From: JACCVL01 sp038232655
Lineage (GTDB): Bacteria; Actinomycetota; Actinomycetes; Propionibacteriales; Nocardioidaceae
Direction: 5' to 3'
DNA: 42,663 bases
Assembly (NCBI GenBank): GCA_038232655.1
Contig: JBBSNM010000013.1
Coordinates: 1-42,663 of the forward strand
A program made the position numbers and the translations under genes. The notes below the pieces were generated by a model. It was not told the origin of the DNA. It made no database searches and saw nothing but the letters and a program-made list of their open reading frames with translations. Shown here one piece after another: positions 7,935-16,011 of this stretch; the first letter of the stretch is position 1; each line of letters starts with the position of its first letter.

Positions 7935-8016
7935 GGTCGCGGGTCCTCGCGCCGGTCGACCAACCGTCGGCAAGCCCCCGACGACGACCAACGGGCCTGG
8001 AAGGCAGGAGAGGCCG

Positions 8017-9135
8017 ATGCACGTCCTGCATGTCTCCGAGGTCACCTGGGGCGGTGTCGTCAGCCTGCTGCACGACTTCATGGCCGAGCAGCTGCACCGC
8101 GGCCACCGGGTGAGCCTGCTCACCCCCGACGCCTTTCCCGACCCGGGGCTGGCGCACCTGCAGCGCACCTCGTGGGACCTCGACCGGCGCCGTCCCAGCA
8201 GCTACCCCACGGCGTTGGCACAGCTGCGTCGCACCATCCGCCGCGAGCGGCCAGACGTCGTGCACCTGCACTCCGCGTATGCGGGCTTTCTCGGCCGGTT
8301 GCCCGGCCTGTCCGGCACCGGCGGCGTCGCCACGGTCTACCAGCCGCATGCCTGGTCGTTCGACCTGTTCACCGACGGCCGGATCCGGCGAGCGATGATC
8401 GGCTGGGAGCGCCTGGCCAGCCGGTGGACCGACGTGCTCGCCACCAACTGCGTCGACGAGATCGACGAGGGGCGGCGGGTCGGGATCGGTGCTGTCGGGC
8501 ACGCACTGGGCATCCCGCTCGACGTCGAGCGCTTCACGCCGGTGGACGATGCGGAGCAACGGCGCCAGCGGCTTGCCCTCGGCCTGGGGGACCGCAAGAC
8601 CGTGCTGTGCCTGGGCCGGCTCGCGCGGCAGAAGGGCCAGGACCTGCTGGTGGCCGCGTGGGAGACCGACCCGCTTCCCGACGCCCAGCTGTTGCTGGTC
8701 GGGCCGGGCGACCCCGAACCGCTGCGCCAGCTTGCGCCCAGCCAGTGGGGGACCACGATCCACTGGTGGGGTGACCAGACCGATGTGCGACCGTGGCTGT
8801 GGGCCACCGACCTGCTGGTCCTGCCGTCCCGCTACGAGACGGTGGCCGTGGTCGTCGCGGAGGCGATGGCCTGTGGCCGACCGGTCGTGGCCACCCGGGT
8901 GAACGGTGTCGACATGGCTGTCGCCGACGGACCGTTGGCGGCTGGCGGGGTGGTCGCCGCTGCCGGCGACATGAAGACGTTGCTGGCTGAAAGCCATCGG
9001 CTGCTGGTCGACGCCGAGCTGCGCGCCTCGTACGGCCGCGACGGCAGGGCGCGGGTGGTGTCGTTGTTCACGCCCGAGCAGGTCGTCGACCGGCTCGACG
9101 GTGCGTACCAGCAGGCGAGGGAGGGCGGCCAATGA
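8017..9135 (+). CDS. Glycosyltransferase family 4 (GT-B)
   Basis: A probable retaining glycosyltransferase that extends the lipid-linked repeat unit. It starts at ATG 8017, with AGGAGAGG 3 nt upstream (372 aa). The N-terminal half opens MHVLHVSEVTWGGV, the usual GT4 acceptor-domain start with a Gly-rich loop. The C-terminal half has CLGRLARQKGQD and the E-x7-E donor-site motif in YETVAVVVAEAM, both glutamates present, followed by GRPVVATRVNGV. The stop overlaps the next gene as ATGA, so it is coupled to the first sulfotransferase. Donor and linkage are unknown. Confidence 0.9.
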   Translation: MHVLHVSEVTWGGVVSLLHDFMAEQLHRGHRVSLLTPDAFPDPGLAHLQRTSWDLDRRRPSSYPTALAQLRRTIRRERPDVVHLHSAYAGFLGRLPGLSGTGGVATVYQPHAWSFDLFTDGRIRRAMIGWERLASRWTDVLATNCVDEIDEGRRVGIGAVGHALGIPLDVERFTPVDDAEQRRQRLALGLGDRKTVLCLGRLARQKGQDLLVAAWETDPLPDAQLLLVGPGDPEPLRQLAPSQWGTTIHWWGDQTDVRPWLWATDLLVLPSRYETVAVVVAEAMACGRPVVATRVNGVDMAVADGPLAAGGVVAAAGDMKTLLAESHRLLVDAELRASYGRDGRARVVSLFTPEQVVDRLDGAYQQAREGGQ

Positions 9136-10097
9136 CGACCACGACAGTGCCGACGTTCCTGGTTGCCGGTGCCGGACGTTCGGGCACGACCGGGCTGGTC
9201 GAGGGACTGCGTACGCATCCACAGGTGTTCGTGACCCAGCCGAAGGAGCCGCACTACTTCGCGTTGCACGGCCAGCCCGCCAGCTTCAGCGGCCCCGGCG
9301 ATGCGGCCACCATCAACCGGGTGGCGGTGACCGACCGAGACAGCTACCTCGCGCTGTACCCCGCCGAGCACGACGGCATGGCACTCGGTGACGGCTCGGT
9401 GTCGACGCTGTACTACGCGGACCGTGCGGTGGACGAGATCCGCCGGATCAACCCGCAGCTGCGCGTGGTGCTGATCCTGCGCGAACCGGTCGAGCGTGCC
9501 TACTCCAGCTACCTCTACATGCGGGCCCGGGGCTTCGAGCCCTGCGAGAACCCGCTCGTGGCACTCGCCGACGAGCCCAGGCGCCGAGCCGACAACTGGC
9601 ACCACCTGTGGCACTACGAGGCGATGAGCCACTACGCGGCCGACCTGGACGCCCTGCAGCAGGGGCTCGGCCGGGATCAGGTCGGCGTGTGGTTCCACGA
9701 CGACCTGGTGGCCGACTACGTCGGCACGGTGAGCAGCGTGCTGCGGTTCCTCGATCTGCCCCCTGACCCGGCGGAAGGTGTCGGGGTGCCGTGGGTGAAC
9801 GTGTCCGGCACGCCGCGGCTGCCGGTGCTGCAACGGGCCATCGTGGCCGCGACGCGCAACGAGACGTTGCGGCGTACTGTCAAGCGAACGACCAGCTTCC
9901 GGCTGCGCGAGCGCATCCGGCGCGCGGGCCTGCGTCCGTCATCGGTCCCGCGCGAGGTTCGCGAGCACTTCGCCGGGGTGTTCGACGCCGATCTGGCAAG
10001 CTTGGCGTCGCTGGTGGACGGTAGCGGTACCGTGCCCGACTGGCTACCCAGCGTCCCCCCTCCCGCACGCGCGGACACCCCCGCCGGAAGGATCTGA
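9132..10097 (+). CDS. PAPS-dependent carbohydrate sulfotransferase
   Basis: It is predicted to transfer sulfate from PAPS to a hydroxyl group, most likely on a sugar given the neighbours. The 5'-phosphosulfate loop GAGRSGTTG lies at about 13-21. The 3'-phosphate motif VVLILREPVERAYSSY (112-127) contains the conserved Arg117 and Ser125. At 321 aa it matches bacterial sulfotransferase-1/3-type enzymes. No signal peptide or membrane helix is seen, so it would act in the cytoplasm, where PAPS is made, on nucleotide- or lipid-linked sugars before export. The ATG overlaps the preceding GT4 stop by 4 nt. Confidence 0.9.
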   Translation: MTTTTVPTFLVAGAGRSGTTGLVEGLRTHPQVFVTQPKEPHYFALHGQPASFSGPGDAATINRVAVTDRDSYLALYPAEHDGMALGDGSVSTLYYADRAVDEIRRINPQLRVVLILREPVERAYSSYLYMRARGFEPCENPLVALADEPRRRADNWHHLWHYEAMSHYAADLDALQQGLGRDQVGVWFHDDLVADYVGTVSSVLRFLDLPPDPAEGVGVPWVNVSGTPRLPVLQRAIVAATRNETLRRTVKRTTSFRLRERIRRAGLRPSSVPREVREHFAGVFDADLASLASLVDGSGTVPDWLPSVPPPARADTPAGRI

Positions 10098-10110
10098 CCA
10101 TGGCTCCGCT

Positions 10111-10671
10111 GTGTGTACGCCGCCTGGTTCGCGGGTGAGCCCGACGCTCCCGAACTTCGTCTACATCGGCCCCAGCAAGGCCGGCTCGACCTGGCTGCAC
10201 GAGGTGCTCATCACCCAGCCGCAGGTCTTCATGACCCGGGCCAAGGACTTGTACTTCTTCGACCGCTACTTCGACAAGGCCCAGATCCACGTCGGGCTGT
10301 TCGACGACCTGGTGGAAAGCCCCCAGCAGTTCCTCGACGACACCGTCGACTGGCTCGGGGTGGACCGGCTGCCGCTGGAGGCCCATCAGCGCGCCGCCCG
10401 ACTCCGCGCCAGTCGCGCTCGGTCGAAGCGACCGGCCGCCGTCGTGAAGCACGGAGCCAACTGGGCCCGGCGGCATCGCTCGGTGGCACTCATCGGCCGC
10501 GTCAAGCGGTCGGCCTGGGTGCAGAATGTGCTGTACAAGCCGCTGCGGGATCGGCCGGTCCCCGCCCACGAGGACGTGGACTACATCCGCGCTCGCGTGC
10601 TGCCCGAGATCGAGCAGCTGGAGGCCATGGTGGGGATGGATCTGCGCGCCCGCTGGGGGTGGCCGCGTTGA
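10111..10671 (+). pseudogene. Sulfotransferase with an in-frame internal deletion
   Basis: The N-terminus carries an intact PAPS 5'-loop, GPSKAGSTWLHEVL (20-33), and the typical following strand LYFFDRYFD (47-55). The sequence then jumps directly to AQIHVGLFDDL (57-67), which in full-length relatives lies 100 or more residues later. The central part, with the RDPxxRxxS-type 3'-phosphate motif, is therefore missing. The remaining C-terminal part (DTVDWLGVDRLP onward) looks normal. The product would be 186 aa instead of about 300. The frame is preserved across the junction and there is no stop codon, so it may still be translated, but PAPS-dependent catalysis is unlikely. Starts GTG 10111 and GTG 10135 are both possible. 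It lies between an intact sulfotransferase and the polymerase. Confidence 0.75.
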
Positions 10672-10681
10672 CGGGGGCGCC

Positions 10682-11968
10682 ATGAGATGGCTCGTCGTGT
10701 TGATGTTCGCGCTGCTGCCACTGCAGTGGTTCGTGGTGGCCGGGACCCCGCTGGGGCAGGCGCGGCTGCACCAGGTCGCGATGCTTGGCCTGGCGATGGT
10801 CATCGCCGTGCGGCTGCCGCTGCGCAACTACGTCCCCGTACTACGTACCGGGCGGGTGTTCATCATCGCGAACCTCTACCTGGTGGGCGTCATCCTGGCC
10901 GTGGCCACCTATCGCGGCGACGGGGTGGGGTCCGGGGCCCGCCAGCTGCTGTACCTGCTGGTGTTCGTCGCGCTCGGCGGGTACTTCTACCGGGCGGCTG
11001 CCAGCCGCGACCAGCGAGTCCTCGGAAGCCTGCGCCTGGTTGCCGCGGTGACCGGCATCTCCGTGCTCCTTGGCTTCACGATCGCGATGCTCGTCAACGG
11101 GGTCAACCCGGCCGGGGTGTTCGCCCGGTCCATTGCTGCGGCTGACCCCGAGATCTTCCAGAAGGAGGTTTTCAAGTCGTCGTTTGCCGGCTTCGGTTAC
11201 GACGAGGAGTCAGCCAGAGGCAACCTGCGGCACGAGATCTTCGGTTCCGTGCTGTTGTCGATGTTGGTGTCGACCTGGGCGATGCGGGTGGGTTCGGCCC
11301 CGACCCGCGGGGTGCTGCTGGGATACCGCGCCACGATGATGCTCGGTGTCGCGCTGCTGACCCTTTCCCTGAGCCGTTCCATCCTGATCGCCGCCGCCGT
11401 CTGGCCACTGCTCGCCGTCTGGCGGTCACTGCGACGCGGTGAGCTGTCCCCGCGGCAGGTGGGCGTCTTGTTCGGGTCGCTCGCGCTGGCCGGCGTCGTG
11501 CTGGCCTCCGGGCTCGGCACGGTCCTCGTCAACCGGTTCTTCACCGACACCACCGGCTACGCGGCTCGGGCCGAGAACTACTGGGGGGCGTTCGCCGCCA
11601 TCCCCGACCACTGGGTGGTCGGTGGCTTCGCGACCGCAGGTGAAAGCTCGCACAATTTCGTGATCGACACCTTGCTCCGGGACGGGATCTTTGCCGCCAT
11701 CCCAGCCGCGGTGATCGTCGTGACGATGCTCATCGTGTTCGGGTGGATGTCCCTGCGCCTGCCCCGTCTGCCCGCTGCGCTGGTGCCGGTGGTTGCCGCC
11801 CTCGCGCTGCCGCTCGTTCGGGCCAGTACGTCGGGCGGCGGCCTGATCCCCCCCGTGGAGTGGGTTGCGCTCGGGCTCGTCGTCGGTGTGCTTGCCGCCT
11901 GGCGGACACCGGCACCCGACACCGTGCCAGCGCGCGACGATCAGGCTCGGCTGGGCGCTCGTGTCTGA
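10682..11968 (+). CDS. O-antigen ligase/polymerase-like membrane protein (Wzy-type)
   Basis: A polytopic membrane protein of 428 aa with about 10-12 hydrophobic segments. Family members polymerise lipid-linked repeat units or ligate glycans on the outer face of the cytoplasmic membrane. The large external loop late in the protein contains GESSHNFVIDTLLRDG, the His-containing motif typical of this superfamily, preceded by RAENYWGAFAAIPDHWVVGG. The start is ATG 10682, 10 nt after the truncated sulfotransferase. A longer in-frame extension is not needed. The last 8 nt overlap the flippase gene. Given the adjacent flippase and Wzz-like protein, a polymerase role is more likely than a ligase role. 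Confidence 0.85.
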   Translation: MRWLVVLMFALLPLQWFVVAGTPLGQARLHQVAMLGLAMVIAVRLPLRNYVPVLRTGRVFIIANLYLVGVILAVATYRGDGVGSGARQLLYLLVFVALGGYFYRAAASRDQRVLGSLRLVAAVTGISVLLGFTIAMLVNGVNPAGVFARSIAAADPEIFQKEVFKSSFAGFGYDEESARGNLRHEIFGSVLLSMLVSTWAMRVGSAPTRGVLLGYRATMMLGVALLTLSLSRSILIAAAVWPLLAVWRSLRRGELSPRQVGVLFGSLALAGVVLASGLGTVLVNRFFTDTTGYAARAENYWGAFAAIPDHWVVGGFATAGESSHNFVIDTLLRDGIFAAIPAAVIVVTMLIVFGWMSLRLPRLPAALVPVVAALALPLVRASTSGGGLIPPVEWVALGLVVGVLAAWRTPAPDTVPARDDQARLGARV

Positions 11969-13370
11969 CCCTCCGGCCTCGTGCTCCGACGAGGGCGAGC
12001 GGTCCGGCACCGCCACCGCGGCAGACCCCGGTGGCAGCCGTTCGCGCGGGCGGCTCTCCCTGAACGGCGCGATCATGTGGTTCGCCGTCTCGTACGGCGG
12101 GGCCATCCTCGGCTATCTAGCGGTCAACGCCTTCGCGGCCCGGCTGCTGGGCACCGACTTCGGCTACTTCGTGATCGCGGTGACCGTGTCGACCCTGCTT
12201 GGCCAGCTGGGCTTGATCGGGGTCCACCGCGGCGGCCTGCGCGAGGCCGCCCGGATGAAGCCAGACGATCCAGACGTGCTCGAGAGTCTGCGCCGTGGTG
12301 TCCGCGCGATCTCGTTGCTGGCGCTCCCGGCTACCGCGGTGGCGACCGGGACTGTCACGTACGCGCTGATTGACGCCCCGGACCGGACAACCCGCTGGTC
12401 ACTCGCAGTGGGCATGGCGGCGCTCGTATACCTCGGCGGACAGCAGAAGCTGTGGGCCAACTATCTGCGCGGCTTCGGGCAGGTGCGCCTGGCCAGCCTG
12501 CTGGAGGGGCGCTCCGGAGGGGCGATCGCATCCGCCTTGCAGGCGCTCCTGCTCGGTCTCGTGCTGTTGGTTCGCCCAGCCTGGGGCCTGCCCGGTGCGC
12601 TCGCCGCACTGGCGGTTGGCTTCGGTGTTCCGGTCGTGATCGCCTGGATCCGGGTGCACCGCATCTGGCGGCACGTCGACGCCCGCGGCTCGATCTGGCG
12701 CGACCTCGGCAGCGCTGTGCGCCGGTACTGGCGGTTCGCCAGCAATCTGCTCGGTGGCTACCTCAACAGCACGGTCGAGATCTGGCTGGCAGCCCTCGTG
12801 CTCAGCGCCGGGCAGCTGTCACTGTTCAGCGCCGCCCAACGGCTGTCGGTGCTGCTGGCTGTCCCCCTGGTCTCGTTGGGCGTGGTCTTCTCTCCGGTGG
12901 TGTCGAGACTCGTCGACAACGACGATGGCCGGCTCGAACGGTTGCTGCGAACCGGGGCGACGCTGGCCATCTGCCTCACTGCTGCGGTCTGGATACCGAT
13001 GCTCGTGGCGCCCGGTTGGCTGCTCGGAGTCGTCTACGGCGGCGACTTCTCCGACGCCGCGCCGATCCTTGTGCTGCTCACCATCGGTAGCTTCGTCAAC
13101 GTCTGGTCCGGCATGTGCGGAACCGCGCTCACCATGTCCAGACACGAGAGCGTGGTTGCCACCGTTCAGTGGGTTGCCGTGCTCTTGCGGGTTGTCGTCG
13201 GCTCCGCTGCGGCGACGACCCTTGGCGTCACTGGCCTTGGCGCCAGTGCCGCTGTGATCACCGCGGGGCTGTACCTCTGCTTATGGCTGATGACGCGTCG
13301 GCGAATGCAGATGTGGACCCATCCAACGCTCCGTCCGAGCCTTCGTCTGTTGCGCCAGACGTCCGGCTAG
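11961..13370 (+). CDS. Polysaccharide flippase (Wzx/MATE-MVF superfamily)
   Basis: A membrane protein of 469 aa with about 12-14 hydrophobic helices. It is predicted to flip the lipid-linked repeat unit across the membrane for polymerisation. It opens with a short polar N-terminus (about 30 aa), then the first helix AIMWFAVSYGGAILGYLAVN and the family-typical FAARLLGTDFGYF. A mid-protein SLLGGYLNSTVEIWLAA-like segment (here NLLGGYLNSTVEIWLAA) and LAVPLVSLGVVFSPVVSRL also fit polysaccharide-export flippases. The start is GTG 11961, overlapping the polymerase gene by 8 nt. Codon 441 (13281-13283) is TTA, a very rare codon in such GC-rich genomes. Substrate identity is unknown. Confidence 0.88.
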   Translation: MSDPPASCSDEGERSGTATAADPGGSRSRGRLSLNGAIMWFAVSYGGAILGYLAVNAFAARLLGTDFGYFVIAVTVSTLLGQLGLIGVHRGGLREAARMKPDDPDVLESLRRGVRAISLLALPATAVATGTVTYALIDAPDRTTRWSLAVGMAALVYLGGQQKLWANYLRGFGQVRLASLLEGRSGGAIASALQALLLGLVLLVRPAWGLPGALAALAVGFGVPVVIAWIRVHRIWRHVDARGSIWRDLGSAVRRYWRFASNLLGGYLNSTVEIWLAALVLSAGQLSLFSAAQRLSVLLAVPLVSLGVVFSPVVSRLVDNDDGRLERLLRTGATLAICLTAAVWIPMLVAPGWLLGVVYGGDFSDAAPILVLLTIGSFVNVWSGMCGTALTMSRHESVVATVQWVAVLLRVVVGSAAATTLGVTGLGASAAVITAGLYLCLWLMTRRRMQMWTHPTLRPSLRLLRQTSG

Positions 13371-13380
13371 AACCAGCCGG
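13363..13380. terminator. Hairpin over the flippase stop codon
   Basis: CCGGCT-AGAACC-AGCCGG is a perfect 6-bp stem that encloses the TAG stop (13368-13370). It lies between the rightward run and the convergent leftward sulfotransferase. There is no T run, so its efficiency as a terminator is uncertain. Confidence 0.4.
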
Positions 13381-13428
13381 CGAGTGCACCGACGGCGGCC
13401 GCGCCATTCCCGAGCGAACACGCGTAGT

Positions 13429-14337
13429 TCAACGGTTTACGTCCTGAAAGCAAAACGACTGCCGTCCCCAGGAGAGGTCCAGGCGGGCATCCTGGCTGGC
13501 CAGGTGTTCGCTCACGGCGGCGCCGGCCCGGTCGACAAGTTCGCGCAGCAGGGCCCGTTGGGCTTCGTCGCACGACGCCAGCACTTCCGCGGGGCTGGGG
13601 AGCTCTGCGTCCCGGGTGATGATGCCGCGCAGCTTCCGGGTGCGCCCAGGACCGAGGGTGCTGCGCAGCCACGGGTAGGCGGGGCTCCGCCGCAGGAGCC
13701 GAGCCAGGTCGCGGGCCGCACGATTGCGGTACCGGACGACGTCATTGCGATGCCGTCGGCCCTGCTGCTCGGCGTCCGGTGGCGGGGCGAGACCAAGTTG
13801 CTGGCACACCTGCGCGGTCACCTCGTTGGGATTGCTCGTGATGACCTCGAACGGAACCACCAGCAATCTACCCGCGGTCAGCGTGTTTCTGAGCTCGGGT
13901 AGCCACCGCGAATAGTCACCGGTCTCGGTGTAGAACCTCGACTGGCTCACTGCCATTCCAAAAGTCTCGGCTTCTTCTATCTGGAAGTAGTGTCGTCGAA
14001 GAAGATAGTGAGAGATCGCACGGTCGATCGGCTGGCGCACCGCGTAAATCACCAGAGCATCCGGCGCGGCATTGGTCAGGGCCGCCAGTGCGTGGGGGTA
14101 TTTCGGTGAGGTGTAGGAGGTACTGGCGTCCAGCCGGACCACGCCTGCGCGCCGCTCGGTGTACAGACTTTCGTACCAGTCCGGTCCACGCTCGAGATGA
14201 CGGCTGAAGTAGTTGGACTCCTTGATCTTGCCGGCGTCGATCTGCGGGTGAGCACCGAGCTGCGCGGCCAGGGACGAGGTGCCGCTACGGGCGGAACCGG
14301 CGAGGACTAGGTCGGGGCCGGCGGTGGCTGGTTGCAT
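13429..14337 (-). CDS. PAPS-dependent sulfotransferase
   Basis: A second intact cytoplasmic sulfotransferase (302 aa), only distantly similar to the one at 9132. The 5'-phosphosulfate loop AGSARSGTSSL is at 13-23. The 3'-phosphate motif LVIYAVRQPIDRAISHY (95-111) includes Arg101 and Ser109. The WYESLY segment near residue 54 is also typical of bacterial carbohydrate sulfotransferases. It reads leftward, opposite to the flippase, and its start codon is 23 nt from the stop of the hydrolase-like gene upstream on the same strand, so the two probably form one transcript. Its acceptor is unknown. Confidence 0.88.
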   Translation of the reverse strand: MQPATAGPDLVLAGSARSGTSSLAAQLGAHPQIDAGKIKESNYFSRHLERGPDWYESLYTERRAGVVRLDASTSYTSPKYPHALAALTNAAPDALVIYAVRQPIDRAISHYLLRRHYFQIEEAETFGMAVSQSRFYTETGDYSRWLPELRNTLTAGRLLVVPFEVITSNPNEVTAQVCQQLGLAPPPDAEQQGRRHRNDVVRYRNRAARDLARLLRRSPAYPWLRSTLGPGRTRKLRGIITRDAELPSPAEVLASCDEAQRALLRELVDRAGAAVSEHLASQDARLDLSWGRQSFCFQDVNR

Positions 14338-14360
14338 TCGTCCATTCTCTCAGGCCCTGG

Positions 14361-15806
14361 TCAGCCGATCTCTACAACCACCAGATCAGCCCCGACGTCG
14401 ACCGCGATGCTCGTGAGCGGTGGGGCCGTGCGCAGCGGTTCAGCCGTGTCGCGCGGCGAGTACACCGCGATCGGCCGGGCCGTCGGGAGCGTGACGGTGA
14501 TCGAGCTCGGGGGCACGTCGATGGTGCGGGCCTCGGGGTAGAGGGTGGACACCTGCACGTCTCGCCACAGCAGCAGGTAGTGCCGACCGTCGCGCTTCTG
14601 GACCAGCGCCTGCTGCAGGTCCTGTCCGCCGCCGCTCACCTGCAGACCGTACGGTTCTGGCGTCCAGGCGCTGCCGGGGTCGGCCATCAGCGCCAGGAAG
14701 CGTTGGGTGGCGTAGAACTCCGGCTTCTTGCGCCAGGTGTCGGGCGTCGCAGCCGCCACCGACTCCGCTGGCATGGCGACCAGGCCGAAATGGGCCTGGC
14801 GGTCCGCGGTCGCGTTGATCGTCTGCTGGCTGGCGTAGTCGATCGGGTCGGGGTCATCCAGCAGCTCGAAACGCCCGTAGACGCAACCACGCACGAAGAA
14901 GTCGCAGATGCCGCGGATCGCGTACGTGGCGGCCGCCTCCTCGGGGACGGTGCGGCCGGCGTTGGTCTGGGGGGAGTTGCTGTAGCCGGTCTCGGTGAAG
15001 AACCACCGGGTCGCATCGGGGAAGCAGCGCCGCAAGATGTCGCGTTGCCGGTCGATGCCCCGGCTCGGGCTGCCGCCCGCCCCGTAGAGGTGGGCGTTGC
15101 CCCAGTCCGAGACCGCCGACAGGTCACCGAGCGCCTCGGCCTTGTCCACGCTGACGTCGCTGCGTGTGGATGGGCCCACGATCGGGATGGCCTGCGTGCG
15201 TTCATCTGCCTTGAACTGGCGCCACAGCTCGGTCTGCATCAAGCGCGCATGCTCGGCCCAGGCCGGGTCGACGCGACCCGAGATCACCGGCCCCTCGACC
15301 TCGTTGCAACCGCCGAAGGAGTGCACCAGCGCCGACAGGTCCCCGTCGAGCTGCGGCAGGTAGTGGTCGGTGAACAGCTGCAAGACCTCGTAGGTCGCGG
15401 ACTCGGCGCGCGGCCAGTCGCGCAGGGCAGCCACGGTGGGGTGCCACCGCACTCCCCGCTCGACCAGGCGCGGCATGGCCGCGCGCTGCCTGCGGGCCCC
15501 CGGTGAGTCCCCGGTCGCAGCACGCTCACGGACGGTGCGGACCCCCAGCTCGGCCAGCAGATCGACGACGGCGTCGGTGTGCTTGTAGACCCGCGAGGCG
15601 TAGAAGGTCTTGGTGTTGACGGCGTAGGCCTGGCAAACCTCCTCCGACCAGCGCACGGCCGCCGCGCCCGGATCCACCGGTGTGGGTGCTCGGCTCGCCG
15701 GCGGCCTGGCGGCCGATCCGGGGTTGCGGTCCCCTGCCCCAGTGCACCCTCCGACAGCAGCGCTCAGGCCGAGCCCGAGGAACCCGCGACGAGACAGCGC
15801 AGCCAC
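14361..15806 (-). CDS. Tat-exported lipoprotein with a glycoside-hydrolase clan-A-like domain
   Basis: This 481-aa protein begins with a twin-arginine signal (LSRRGFLGLGLSAAVGG) ending in a lipobox, VGGC with Cys21, so it should be folded in the cytoplasm, exported by Tat and lipid-anchored. The mature part looks like a (beta/alpha)8 hydrolase. FGGCNEVEG supplies an Asn-Glu pair (N168-E169) as acid/base, and WFFTETGY supplies a second Glu (E272) as nucleophile, about 100 residues later as in clan GH-A. A beta-rich C-terminal domain follows (about 370-481). A paralogue lies at 19926-21347 and shares these motifs and the ending VEIG. The start is GTG 15806 behind GGGGGATCC. I cannot assign a named GH family. 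Cleavage or trimming of the cluster's own polymer is inferred. Confidence 0.72.
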   Translation of the reverse strand: MAALSRRGFLGLGLSAAVGGCTGAGDRNPGSAARPPASRAPTPVDPGAAAVRWSEEVCQAYAVNTKTFYASRVYKHTDAVVDLLAELGVRTVRERAATGDSPGARRQRAAMPRLVERGVRWHPTVAALRDWPRAESATYEVLQLFTDHYLPQLDGDLSALVHSFGGCNEVEGPVISGRVDPAWAEHARLMQTELWRQFKADERTQAIPIVGPSTRSDVSVDKAEALGDLSAVSDWGNAHLYGAGGSPSRGIDRQRDILRRCFPDATRWFFTETGYSNSPQTNAGRTVPEEAAATYAIRGICDFFVRGCVYGRFELLDDPDPIDYASQQTINATADRQAHFGLVAMPAESVAAATPDTWRKKPEFYATQRFLALMADPGSAWTPEPYGLQVSGGGQDLQQALVQKRDGRHYLLLWRDVQVSTLYPEARTIDVPPSSITVTLPTARPIAVYSPRDTAEPLRTAPPLTSIAVDVGADLVVVEIG

Positions 15807-16011
15807 GGATCCCCCAACGAGTCGGAGGCAGTCGCAGCCTCATGATTCGGACGGATGTCACGGTACCCGGCGTCAGCAGGCGCAATGCAGCGAACCGGGC
15901 ACTCGCCAGCCTCGGACGGTCCGCCGGTTTCGTCTGCAGATTGCCCCAGCTGGCCGTATTGTTCTGTCTGGTCGCAATGTGGTGCGGCCCATCTACCATC
16001 GGGGGCCTTTC

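Noticed and set aside
10098..10137. ATG at 10100 as the start of the short sulfotransferase
   Set aside because: That frame hits TGA after 12 codons. The sulfotransferase frame uses GTG 10111 or 10135 instead.
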